From NCBI GenBank assembly GCA_948474755.1, contig CAOLHI010002114.1, positions 225,324 through 289,323 on the forward strand: a DNA stretch of 64,000 bases, read 5' to 3'. Positions within the stretch are counted from its first letter, which is position 1, and each line of letters starts with the position of its first letter. A program made the position numbers and the translations under genes. The notes below the pieces were generated by a model. That model was not told where the DNA came from and ran no database searches. It saw only the letters and a program-made list of their open reading frames with translations. Of the stretch, positions 46,001 to 56,321 are shown piece by piece. This DNA is from Ctenosaura bakeri (Eukaryota > Chordata > Lepidosauria > Squamata > Iguanidae).

Positions 46001-46567
46001 AAATAGCTGAAGATTTTTCTTTAGACAAAGATAGCCCTTTGTCTTCTTCTGCATCCTGAGCAAAGATCCAGTTCCTCAGGGTGTAATGATGTCTTCGAGC
46101 AGTCAAGATCTCCATGTGCTCAATATATTTTCTTCCTAAATCTTGAAGGAACAGCAACAATGCTGCAAAGTCTATTGAAAGCCCTTGCTTGCAGTGACCA
46201 GAAATGAGTGAGGATTTTGTTCCAATTCTATTTTATTTTATTTTTTTGCTAGAATTTAGAAAAATTTGCAAACATTTCCCAACTTTATTCATATTCAAGA
46301 TGGAAATAACTCACAATTAATTTTTTTAAAAAAACTGGAAGAAACACAATGGTAGATAGTGGTTTCCAAGTAGTCAGAATGATGACTCTGCTTTGGGTTT
46401 TGATCTGATGTTTGAATGAGTTATCCAAGGTGCTACCATATTTTGATGATATGATCCAGAACTTTGGACAGATCCTTTAAAGTTTTAGTTAGATACCAGA
46501 GAGAATTCACTGTCCCACTGGCCACCAGGTGATGCTAGGGAAACAAAATCTGATAGATTCATCCATC
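46001..46567. other. Unassigned
   Basis: No gene or named repeat seen. Confidence 0.4.
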
Positions 46568-46570
46568 CAA

Positions 46571-46772
46571 GGGCTTTTCCACACTACACTGTAATAGTGC
46601 TATTGTTCCACTTTCAACATCCTGTGGAATTCTGTGGTGTGTAGTTTACTGACACCAAAGAGCTCTCTGGCTGAGAATTCTAATTGCCCTTCCCTAAACT
46701 GCAAACCCTAGGATTCCATAGGATGTTGAAAGTAGAATAATAGCACTATAACAGTGTAGTGCGGAAGGACCC
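46571..46772. mobile_element. PAL200 MITE (TSD CAA)
   Basis: A complete 202-bp copy: GGGCTTTTCCACACTACACT on the left, AGTGTAGTGCGGAAGGACCC on the right. CAA flanks both sides (46568-46570, 46773-46775). Same length as the copy at 2503-2704. Confidence 0.88.
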
Positions 46773-46987
46773 CAAGTCCAAAGCTTTAGGGACTTAACTC
46801 TTCAAAGTCTGGCTTTGAATCTCTGTTCATTAAACTACTTTGTGCTGAAATCAAGTTGGGAACTCCTCCCCCCACCAAGAGACTGCAGAAATGTGAACTT
46901 TTGTATACCATATACCTACATTCCATTCTACTATCACATGATGCACAACTCAGGAAATATTTTCTCAGTTATACAATTACATTAAGC

Positions 46988-47117
46988 CAGTGGTTCCCAA
47001 ACTTGGATCCCCAGCTGTTGTTGGACTATAACTCACAGGATCCTTGACCACTGACTATGCTGGCATGGGTTTCCTGGAGTTACAATTCAGCTGGAGACCC
47101 AAGCTTGGGAACCAGTT
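46988..47117. mobile_element. Short hAT MITE (8-bp TSD CATTAAGC)
   Basis: About 130 bp, left end CAGTGGTTCCCAAACTTGG, right end CCCAAGCTTGGGAACCAGTT. Exact 8-bp duplications CATTAAGC at 46980-46987 and 47118-47125. The interior contains GTTGTTGGACTATAACTCAC and CTGGAGTTACAATTCAG. End motif and 8-bp duplication place it in hAT. Confidence 0.88.
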
Positions 47118-47361
47118 CATTAAGCATAAGGGACAGGGGTGGAGGCGGGGAAGCTTTAATATAAATGGTGCTCAGGCAATATATAGTAGTGAATGAACAA
47201 GAAATATGCATCAAAGAGCTTCCTTGCTCTTCTAAAATGCTACTAAAAGAACATATTTTAAGGTGCACTGAGAAAACACAGCAACAACCTGGTAGGAATC
47301 ACATGTCATTGACTTTGCTCTGAGATGGAAAAACATCTGAGGTCACTTAAACTTTTCTAAT

Positions 47362-47544
47362 TCTTCTTCTTGTTGTTATTGTGTACCCTCAAGTCATTTA
47401 TGAAAGCAAACCTATCACTGAGTTTTCTAAGGATGAGAGTATGTGATGCACCTAAGATCATCCGGAGGTTTCCATTGCTGAGCAGGGAATCCAACCTAGT
47501 CTTGAGGGTCATGGCCCAATGCTCAAACCACATCATACTGACTC
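47362..47544 (-). mobile_element. Sauria-type SINE, decayed
   Basis: Minus strand: TTGTTGTTATTGTGTACCCT, CAAGTCATTTATGAAAGC, GGATGAGAGTATGTGATGC, GGTTTCCATTGCTGAGCAGG and a head ending CACATCATACTGACTC. Internal part partly deleted relative to 48.6 kb. Confidence 0.8.
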
Positions 47545-47749
47545 TAATTCTACCTCCCCAGGAACCCTTATGAAGATGGGCAGCAACTGTCTGTTGGAAG
47601 AAGAGTGAATGATAAGAATGGAAAGAAAATTCCAAAATATTCAAACACACACACACTGAAGGCTTGTTGAGTGTTAGGAAATACCGATGAGGACAATCAT
47701 AGATGGGCAAGAATCTTTGCAGTTTGTGACTGCATAGAAGAAATGTACA

Positions 47750-48065
47750 AAGACTGGCTTTTTGTGCAGAGAATGGCACTTATGCAGAACATAATATCTG
47801 CACTGAAAATTCTATTTTTCTTGCAGGAATGCCAAGAAATTTGTTCTCTGCACTGATACTTGTTTTTTGCACAGAAAATCCTGTTTTCACTACAGGAATG
47901 CTAGGAAACTTTTCTGCAGGAAAAAAAAAAAGATGTTTTCTGCACAGTAAATACTGTTTGGGAAATAGGAAATGAGTTTTCTGCATAGGAAATACCATTT
48001 ACTTTTTTGCACAGAAAGCCACAGAATAAGTTCCAAACTGGATAGTCTTCAAAAACTGCACTTTT
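47750..48065. repeat. TTTTCTGCACAGAAAA-type repeat, longest copy
   Basis: At least six spaced variants: TTTTTGTGCAGAGAATGG, ATCTGCACTGAAAATTC, CTCTGCACTGATACTTG, TTTTTTGCACAGAAAATCCT, TTTTCTGCACAGTAAATACT and TTTTTTGCACAGAAAGCC, at irregular 25-45-bp spacing. It ends CAGAATAAGTTCCAAACTGG, ATAGTCTTCAAAAACTGCAC, matching the right end of the 2.9-kb copy (3112-3153). That shared end argues for a mobile or ancestral unit, not chance simple sequence. Confidence 0.6.
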
Positions 48066-48534
48066 TATGACTTATTTGTGGTGAAAGAACAATGATAAAA
48101 TTATTAATTCTTGCCTGTGAGAATAAGATTTACAAAGCTTTACATATTCCGTGAACACCTCCAGTTAGAGCTTCCTGGCCATGCTGTAGTTCCTATCAAA
48201 CTTTGACCCTTATGGGGGAGGGATTCTGAGAAACTGTACGTTTTTTCTATCCTATTTGGCCCATTTCTTCTTTATTTCTGTGCACTTCTGCTCTTTCCTT
48301 GTCACACCAGCTACATTCTACATCTTGGTTTTCTCAACTGGGATAGAAAAGAATTTTGTTGGAATCAAGTAGTTCTATGACAAAGGGTGGCAGTAACTGC
48401 CATCATTCTTAATAACTGAAAAGATCCCAGATCTCCAAACCTTCAAGCCCTGGCTTCATTTAACCTTACTGTTTACTTGAACAAAATCTATCTATTCATA
48501 TTAAGCTGCTACTGCAATGCATTCTAATGGATAC
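48066..48534. other. Unassigned
   Basis: A small hAT-like arm (CCTGGCCATGCTGTAGTTCC) occurs near 48176. Otherwise nothing recognised. Confidence 0.35.
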
Positions 48535-48763
48535 TTCTTGTTGTTTTGTGCTTTCAAGTCATTTCCAAATTATGGTGACCCTAAGATAAATCTAACTCAC
48601 TGTTTTCTTGGCAAGATTTGTTCAGAGCAGGTTTCCCTTTGCCTTCCTCTGAGGCTGAGAGAGTATAAGTTGCCTAGTGGGTATCGATGAGTGAGCAGGG
48701 ATTCAAACCCTGGTCTCCAGCGTCATAGTCCAATACTCAAACTACTACACCATTCTGGCTCTC
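48535..48763 (-). mobile_element. Sauria-type SINE, well preserved
   Basis: Minus strand: TTGTTGTTTTGTGCTTTCAA, GTCATTTCCAAATTATGGTG, ACCCTAAGATAAATCTAAC, TTGGCAAGATTTGTTCAGAG, CCTCTGAGGCTGAGAGAGTA, GGGATTCAAACCCTGGTCTC (box B side) and ACTACACCATTCTGGCTC (box A side). Confidence 0.92.
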
Positions 48764-48859
48764 TGTTGAAGACTTTAGTTCACCTTTAGTCTGCTGGAGT
48801 AGTACAGAACAGTGGCTGCTTTTCTTTTTTCATACAAGAAAATTTTTCAGTAATTGCCC

Positions 48860-49270
48860 CCATTTAAAAAGGGATATCAAAAATATTTCCACCATTTAGG
48901 CAACATTTCAAATTTATAATGTAAAGTGATAGACCGTGTTGCCATAAAACCATCAACGAGTTTGCTAATCAAAGCCTGGGGTCAATAGAAAGGATTGCCA
49001 CGCAGACAAAGTAATTATTTTAATCTGTCTTCTAATGCCATCTCAATGGAGAAATGCAGTTATTACATGCATAAAAGTTATACATGCCACAAAATAAAAC
49101 TTCAGCTTGACAACCTGAATAATATACTTATTTACAAAAAGCAGCTTTAAGCTGTCCCTCGCAGATCATTAGCTTTATGGGAGTAAGCTTGAGCCATTCA
49201 CAGATTTAGCAAGGAATTCTTTCTTTTCAGGATATTGTAACAGCTATGAAACACCATTCAAGCCATATGG
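48860..49270. other. Candidate conserved non-coding block
   Basis: About 400 bp, repeat-free, nearly CpG-free, with dense regulatory-like strings: GTAATTATTTTAATCTG, TTTATGGGAGTAAGC, CATAAAAGTTATACATG, TTGCTAATCAAAG and GCAGATCATTAGCTTTATGG. Among all stretches in the window this looks most like a vertebrate enhancer. No conservation evidence is available. Confidence 0.35.
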
Positions 49271-50205
49271 TCACAGAGGGCAGCATTCTATCCCAAGGGC
49301 CTTGTCAGACTTACCCACAATCTATTGTTGGGCGCTGTTGCTGAAAACTGATACTCACTTAGTTTAGCTCAACAGAAGTCCCCTTGAAGATACTATCAAG
49401 AGTACAAAGATTACACCAACTGCCTTGCATTTATGTCAATCTGCCACATGTTTCTTCTCATACTTGTGCTAATCATGCCATAAATTGGATGCCTTACTCA
49501 TTTCATTTTACACTGTACACTGTTTTGGCAAACCCATTGAAGGACTGGTTTTTCTTCAACAGGAAAATGGACATTCACTAAGTATAGAGACATATCTCAA
49601 ATGCTGACAACTTTGTTTATTTGGTTGAGCTTAGGGCATCCAGACATAACATGGATTTGAAATAATAAGACAATATGCATGATTATATTCCCCTCTATTC
49701 AACCATTATCCTCATCCTCTTCCTCCTCCTCCTCCTCCTCATCATCTATCATTATCATTGCTGTTGTTACCAGTGCTATTTCCTGTTTCCTCTTAGTGTT
49801 TGATGCTTCCGATTATTTTTATCCTAGTACATCTCCAGAGTCCTTAGATTTATATATACTGTATACAAATCAAAATGAAAGATAAAGTCTTGCCTTCAGG
49901 CCAAAAGACCAGGCACACAAGTGCAAAAGAACAGAGGGAAGTGGTTAGCCAGATCAGTTTGATCATCTCAATAGACCTGACATCAGCAGCTAGTATGGTG
50001 GGGAAAATATATGGGTTCGTGATCATATCAGATGATGACATCTTCTTTAAGGCAGAAATAATAGTCAGTGTTCTGTATCAAACACTCCTGGCCTGACCTC
50101 CCCTGACAGATTACTGTTCTCTGAGCACTGGCAGAGTGAACCTATTTCTCCCTCTGCAGATGATGGCCAGTAAAGTAGATGTGAGATGAGTTATGATCAT
50201 GGCAA
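49271..50205. other. Unassigned with a (TCC)n tract
   Basis: A (TCC)n/(TCA)n microsatellite lies at about 49706-49760. No gene or named repeat seen. Confidence 0.45.
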
Positions 50206-50390
50206 GAGAGCCAGTGTAGTGTAGTCATTTGAGTGTTGGACTACAATTCTGGAGACCAGGGTTCAATTCCCTGTCAGTCATGGAAACCCACTGAGTGTGT
50301 GGACACATCACACACACGCAGCCCCAGAAAATCCTGTAATAGGTTCAGCACCATAAGTCAGAAACAACTTGAAGGCACACAACAAACCAA
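50206..50390 (+). mobile_element. Sauria-type SINE
   Basis: Plus strand: GAGAGCCAGTGTAGTGTAGT (head, box A), GGAGACCAGGGTTCAATTCC (box B), CATGGAAACCCACTG, a deleted middle with ACACACACGC, then CACCATAAGTCAGAAACAAC, TTGAAGGCACACAACAAAC. The head is the best-kept tRNA-like promoter in the window; the middle third is shortened. Confidence 0.92.
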
Positions 50391-51774
50391 TGATCATGAC
50401 AACGGTGTCACTAAGTACCGATCATGAATACAGAGCAGTTTTGATAATCATGATCAGTATTTACTCATGATTCTGACACTATTGCTACAATCATAACTAA
50501 CCCCTACCCCCCCACACACACACACACAACCTACCAGGCATCATCTGGTAGCTGGAGATCCATTATTCCAGTGACTGGAGTATAATATTTCTGTCAGTTT
50601 TGGGTGATAGCTCATAAAGAATGCTGGCCTCCCACTTTTTTTCCCATGGCCCAGTGCTACAAATGGAGGTTTCGAGCTAAGTACATGCACACACACACAC
50701 CCATTCCTTATCCACAGTATATTGGATGTGCTCCCAACATGGAGATGGGAATGAAGTCTCAAAGCCAAATAGGATAAAGAAGAATATGACGGTGGCTGCA
50801 GTGGCTATAGCCACCAGGCAACTAGCATTATGCTGGTAGCAACACCTCTGCCCAGCTCCTCTGCTAGCATTGCTTTCTATACACTAACTGGTAAGCTTGT
50901 GGTGGATGATACAAGAAAGGAGCTAGAGAACTATTCCAAAGCAACTTTTCTAGCGTTCTCTCCCACAGCAAACCTGGCACCAGCACTATGTCTGGGATAC
51001 AACAGTGAGGTTTTCTTAAGAAGGATTTAATGCAGCTGCCAACAAACAGAACTTCCCTAGTTGGTTATAGTAGAGTATGACATTATGATGGTTCTTATTA
51101 TAATGAAGTTGATGCAGCTACTCAGCATTGTTGGTTCTCTGGATGGCCTTTCCTTTGAAAGAGCAGCAACAAGACAATGGAGTCAACTATTTTGGTTGCT
51201 TGTGGGTAGTCCTAGGGTTCAGAAAATCTACTTTGGGAGACTGTTGCACCTAGAGTTCCCCAGTCATCAACATGATGGTGGTTTGATAGTGCTGCTGGTC
51301 ACAGTGATTGACACAATGTTAATGCAAGTGTCTTTACAATTCCTCTATGCTAGTACTGGTCAAAACACACCCAGTATCTCATTTTATTAAATAGAGAAAT
51401 TTTAACAAACTTAAATTAAATTAACAAAATATAAAAAACAGCAGTGAAAATGCAGTAATGTTTGCAATCTCTGTTTACAAATTTTATTATTTATTTATTT
51501 ATTGTTGATGAAACAAAATTTATTCTATTTGGATTACTGAAAATCATTAAATCTCGGACTGCCTTTGAAGGTGATTTGACAGTGGGAGTTAAACTAAAAT
51601 TAAAGTTGCCATAATTTTGAAGGATATTACTCATTCTGATCATATTTCACTAGTTCTGGAGGAGCTTTGTGTGTTTGTTCATGCCTGAGACAAATTCAAA
51701 GTTTTGTTGCTTTCATTTAGAACTTGAGCTAAGGTACCTGAATCAGTCAGCCCACACTTTATACTTTGCTGTTG
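50391..51774. other. Unassigned
   Basis: (CA)n tracts at about 50510-50528 and 50686-50701, and a perfect 14-bp palindrome GTGGCTATAGCCAC near 50799. A 109-codon plus-strand frame (51061-51390) has no recognised domain. No named repeat. Confidence 0.4.
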
Positions 51775-51905
51775 GACAATATTTTAATTCAAGGGATTCT
51801 AGAGTTCTAAATATCTTACCAAACTACAAACTTCAGGATCTGTAGAATGGAGCCATGGTAATGAATATGGAATTTAATGCCTATTAAACTTGCAGCATAA
51901 AATAG
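51775..51905. mobile_element. Decayed palindromic MITE relative
   Basis: ATTTTAATTCAAGGGATTCT, ACCAAACTACAAACTTCAGG, ATCTGTAGAATGGAGCCATG: the interior of the older PAL200-related subfamily. Ends are not visible. Confidence 0.45.
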
Positions 51906-54075
51906 ACATATTCTCAGTACGCTCTCTGTTCTGTTGCTGTGTTGCCATGTGTTTGGCTTGGTTGAGTCCCCCCCGCCCCATTTGTGTTTTTAATAAGAAA
52001 TTCAGATGCTGAATTTATTTCCATTTTTCCATTGTTTTTCTAATTGTACATTGTTTTAATTAATGATTGTGGACTGCCAGGTACAGGGCGTGAATTTGTT
52101 CATTTCCTGTTCCTTCTTTTCTTCTTTTTATGTCTTGTCCATTACACTATGGACAACAGCCTACAGAATGGGCTTGTGTTGTTTATTCAATGTGTACTGC
52201 TTAGCAAACTCTAGGAAATCATCACCACCATCAATATAGTAAAGTTGTTTTATGGAAAACAAGACTTAAGAACAAATAAAGGACTCAATCCACATCGTTT
52301 AAGCTTAAGAGACTAGAAAAAATGACAGGTCCCGTTTATATATTGAATGCAATCAAGGAGAAATGCTTTCCCCTGGGCTGAACCATTTCATACATGGAAA
52401 CATGGCTGGCCAATCTGTGGCCCTACACATGTTGTTGTAATCCAGATATTACCACTACGTTCACCCCTATGGCTAAGACCTAGAGATAATAGAAATAATA
52501 ACCCAGGGCCACTGGTTCCCTAGCCCAGGTATAGATGGATGCTTTGGATTGACCCAAAATTTGAGGACACAATTTAATTATACAAGTGATGTCCATGTTA
52601 CTAATTTCCTTTATATGTTTGTGAAAGGTGTAGCCAGAAGTACGGGAAGGACCTGCCTCTAAAATTCATAGTAGTAGAGTTTGCTTGTTTAGTCTTTTTA
52701 AACTTCTTTTTGTTTCTGTCTTATATGGATACCATTTTTACAGTGTAATTTCCTTCTCTCCACCCACTAAAATACATTCAAACAAGTTACATTTCAGGGG
52801 AGAGGGGAGTTGCTGGCCAGGCTGCTGGGAAGAGAATTCTTCTCTTCTGTAGCTTGTGGCAATGACAAAATAATATTTTGTGAGACCTCTTTAATATCTC
52901 AAAGTACCACAGAAACAGCACCATGAATAAATGATTCACCCCCTAATAGTGGTAAATTTTGCCATCACATGCCATTATAATAATGATTCAACCCGAGTCA
53001 ATGCAGAGAGTTTTAGGAAGATGGGAAAATATCCAAAGTACTGTGTTCCTGAAAAAAATGTTACCGTTTGGTTCTATCAAAACTATAACTAAAGTCAGAA
53101 AAGAACATGTGTACCAGACTGGCCTTCTATTGACTAGATCACATTTTTACTACAGGGGAAAATGTCTTATCTGAATACAAGGATGCTTCTCTCATGATCT
53201 CCCTGAGAAGAAGCAACCTGGTGTTTACTAATTCATGCCTTGTTGCCATGGATATGATTGAAATATTATGCCTTGGCATCATGACTTCAGGAGCAAATAA
53301 GAGAAGATGAAATATAGAAGAAAAGACAGCCTGTGCCAATGACACAACCCTTGTTTTATATTCCAGAATATCTTTTTTAAAATTAGTCACAGTGTCAAGG
53401 CTATTCATTTAAAAACACATAAAAGGTAAGTGGATTTCTCCTTCAGTACAATACATCCCACCATTTTTACTTCATGTTTAGAACAATCTTCTTTAAAGTG
53501 TCTCTTTATTGAACAAGTACAAACAAACAAACTTTCTTCTATTTGATGCTTTAAATCAAATAACACTGGAAACCATTATTTTCTCACTGCAGCAGATGGT
53601 GGCATGTAATTCTATAGTGTGAGGGTTAACCTTACAGGTCAAACCCTTGCAGCATTTTAAGGTCAGACAAGGATTTAGTCCAAAACAAGCAGAACCTGAC
53701 AAATAAAACAATCTCTATTTTGTGTGTATCAATATCTCAGTAATAAATGGGGGTACAGTCTTTTCATCTTCCAGGTAACACTAGGTAAGTTCATTTGTTT
53801 CGATACTCTCCTGTATGCCAACAACATGGTATACAACAGAATATTTTCACCAATATCAAGAGATTGGTGAAAAAAGGCATGTTGCAAACTAGGTCAATAA
53901 ATAGAGTAATAATTTAATAAGTTATAAGCAAAGCAAACTAAAGGCACATGAGACTTAAATGCTTTCAATCTCATTGCCAGTGAGCACTACAGAGTGGGTG
54001 AGCATATCACTGTTTAAACACAAACGCGCAAGCCAGAATTTGCATATTTGACTACAATTGCATAGCTTCTTAATC
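51906..54075. other. Unassigned, about 2.2 kb
   Basis: A hAT-like arm (CTGGCCAATCTGTGGCCCTA, near 52407) is too short to name. An 89-codon minus-strand frame (53408-53139) lacks recognised features. No gene seen. Confidence 0.35.
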
Positions 54076-54078
54076 TTA

Positions 54079-54507
54079 GAGGCTTTTTGCACGTTACCCG
54101 TTTGCACGGCTGGGGGGGGCATCTCGCACTAAAAGCCTCATCCGAAACGCTGCCGCTTCCCCGCTTCTTCGTCCTGCAGGTCACTTCCTGGTAGCACGAC
54201 CGTTACGCTAGCGCCCCACCCCTTCCTTCCGCAGCGCAGTCTGGGAGGTGTAGGCTGCGCTGGGGGAGGAAGCGTGACCGGGCCAGCTTGTTTGGCGCAC
54301 CGCATGCAGGTAAGTGCGCGAGGACCCCACGAACATTGCACAACCGCGAGTATTTTTAGCATAGAGCCAAAAAGAAGAAAATGCACGAGCATCCCGCTTT
54401 AAGATCCTGAGCGTCGCATGAGTGGGAGTGCATTGTACAGACCGACGCTCCCATTTACACGACGCTCAAGGGGTCCTCGTGCAAAAAAACTGCGTGCAAA
54501 AAGGGCC
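54079..54507 (+). mobile_element. GC-TIR element, copy 3 (TSD TTA)
   Basis: 429 bp. Left end GAGGCTTTTTGCACGTTACC, right end TGCGTGCAAAAAGGGCC, flanked by TTA (54076-54078, 54508-54510). It contains CCTTCCTTCCGCAGCGCAGT, GGAGGAAGCGTGACC, CAGGTAAGTGCGCGAGG, a TTGCACAACCGCGAGTATTT core, and near the right end a hairpin (GAGTGGGAGTGCATTGTACA ... GCTCCCATTTACACGACGC). Same order as copy 5; inverted relative to copies 1 and 2. Confidence 0.85.
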
Positions 54508-54534
54508 TTATGTTAAAACTGGTTCTTACACCAT

Positions 54535-54914
54535 GACCCTTTTCGCACCTTACCTTTTCGCAGTGCTGAGGTGCGGGACTCGCGTGAGCAGCCTCTGGAG
54601 AGAGGCTCTCACTTCCCTGCTTCTTTGGCTCTGCATGAGCTTCCTGCTCACGTGAGAGCCCCACCTCTTCCTTTTGCAGTGCAGCCTGGGACCTCCCGGC
54701 TCCCAAGGCTCTGCATGCCAAGTAAGTGAGTGTGGGACCCTGGAGCAATGCGCGATCGTGCAGCATTTTCGGCTTCAAGCTGAAAATTAAAAAATGTGTG
54801 CGCATCAGGCCCCTGAGCGTCGCGCAAATGTGAGTGTGTTGTGTGGACCACTCCTCACGTGTGTGCAGCGCTCAAGGGGCCCTTTCGTATCGGAAATGCT
54901 GTGTGAAAGGGACC
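54535..54914 (+). mobile_element. GC-TIR element, copy 4 (TSD CAT)
   Basis: 380 bp, starting only 27 bp after copy 3. Left end GACCCTTTTCGCACCTTACC, right end GTGTGAAAGGGACC, flanked by CAT (54532-54534, 54915-54917). It shares CCACCTCTTCCTTTTGCAGT, AAGTAAGTGAGTGTGGGACC and GGAGCAATGCGCGATCGTGC with the other copies. Open frames of 67-116 codons through copies 3 and 4 are by-products of high GC. Confidence 0.82.
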
Positions 54915-55294
54915 CATGAGTCCCTTCCTCTATTACAGGTGGAATCAGGTAACATTTGAATTATTGTGGTCAGCTACACCACACCTGCACAAATCACCAT
55001 CTAATAACCCTAAGAGTATAAACTTCTTGAAGAATCATTCATGCAAATATCAGGATATAAATCTGTTCAAACAATGTTGATAGCCCAGGGTCCACTTCTT
55101 TGAGTAGAGGTTGGACTTTACATATTAAGTTAATCATTGATAAGCTAGAGAATCTAATTCCATTTAATTTACATTGAAAGGGGGATTTTTTTTAAAAAAA
55201 ATTGCTTTAATTTTAAAATTGTGCCTTAATTGTGCCTCAATTTTAAAGTTGTGTTTAAAATTGTGTTTCAATTTACATTAGATTACTACACTGA

Positions 55295-55474
55295 GGGCCT
55301 TTCGGCACTACACTGTTACAGCACTATTATTCTAGTATCAACATCCTCTGGAATTCTGAGATTTGTAGTTTACTGAAGCCAAAGGACTTTCTGGCTGAGA
55401 ATTCTAAATGCCCCTCCCTAAACTGCAAACCACAGGATTCCATAGGACGTTGGAAGTGAAATAATAGCACTATA
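55295..55474. mobile_element. PAL200 MITE, right end missing
   Basis: GGGCCTTTCGGCACTACACT on the left; the right arm runs to GTTGGAAGTGAAATAATAGC, ACTATA and is then cut by the next copy. It lies head to tail with the partial copy at 55475. Confidence 0.8.
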
Positions 55475-55560
55475 GCCATTTGCTCACTAGACTGTTATAG
55501 TGCTATTATTCCACTTTCAATGTCCTATGAAATCCTGGGGTTTGCAGTTTAGGGAGGCAC
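55475..55560. mobile_element. PAL200 MITE, left arm only
   Basis: GCCATTTGCTCACTAGACTG, TTATAGTGCTATTATTCC, ACTTTCAATGTCCTATG, CTGGGGTTTGCAGTTTAGGG, then unrelated DNA. The direct junction to the previous copy suggests recombination between two PAL200 elements or one inserting at the other's end. Confidence 0.75.
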
Positions 55561-55639
55561 CTCATTCCAATTCATCTCTGTTTTGGAAATATGTGTCAAG
55601 GGGAACAGGGGATCACTTAGACACAGACAAATTTTGTCT

Positions 55640-55765
55640 GTAGGAGATTAAGGTTCTCTTTGCACACATACAGTCTTCTTTCTTCCACTGTTATTGTTAC
55701 TCTCTGCACAGAAATGTTATTGCCTGCACAGAAAAAAATTGTTTTCTCTGCAGAATTTTTTAAAG
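55640..55765. repeat. TTTTCTGCACAGAAAA-type repeat
   Basis: CTCTTTGCACACATACAGTC, TACTCTCTGCACAGAAATG, TTATTGCCTGCACAGAAAAA and TTGTTTTCTCTGCAGAATTT. No shared right end is visible; grouped by motif only. Confidence 0.45.
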
Positions 55766-55881
55766 TGTGCGTGGGTGTTTGTGAAGAATAGTTTCAAAGA
55801 AGTAGCCATGTTAGTCAGTTGCAGCGTGAAAAGAAGAAAGAATGAGGAAGAAATATATATCTGTGAAAGCTCATGGTAAAA

Positions 55882-56321
55882 TACCATATTTGCTGGTGTA
55901 TTAGACGCACTGGCATATAACATGCACCCCACTTTTCAAGGGGCATTTTTCAAGAAAAAATGTCTTTAGTTCTCTGGTGAGCAAAATGCAAAGGAAAGGA
56001 AAGGAAGGAGTGTTGCACCAGGAGAGGCGGGGAATTAAAAGAGTGCTGCACCACCACCCCTCTCTTCCTGTTTTGCTTGGGCAGAAAGTCCCAACAGAGT
56101 CAAAATGCATAGGAGAGGAGGGGAAGGTAAGAAGAAACTGTAGAAACATCTATCTATGCTCCTATAGATGAAGGCCTCCACTACCCCTTCCCTTCTTGTT
56201 TTGTGAAGACCTTTCACTCCCCTCCCTTCCCTGCGTCTTTAGCGTTACCATAAGACACCCCCCATTTTCAGAGGGTATTTTTTAGGAAAAAAGTGTGTTT
56301 TATACACCAGCAAATACAGTA
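55882..56321. mobile_element. TIR element, 440 bp, family uncertain
   Basis: Left end TACCATATTTGCTGGTGTAT, TAGACGCACTGGCATATAAC; right end GTGTTTTATACACCAGCAAA, TACAGTA. A strong 20-bp inverted repeat. Sub-ends read ACCCCACTTTTCAAGG / ACACCCCCCATTTTCAGAGG. It resembles a group of vertebrate 'TATTTGCTGGCGTATAAGAC' MITEs. A TA/TAAA context on both sides fits Tc1/mariner but proves nothing. Frames of 60-82 codons inside have no domain. Confidence 0.6.

Noticed and set aside
50206..50270. tRNA gene on the plus strand
   Set aside because: The tRNA-like start continues into a Sauria SINE body and Bov-B-like tail, and no complete cloverleaf can be formed.
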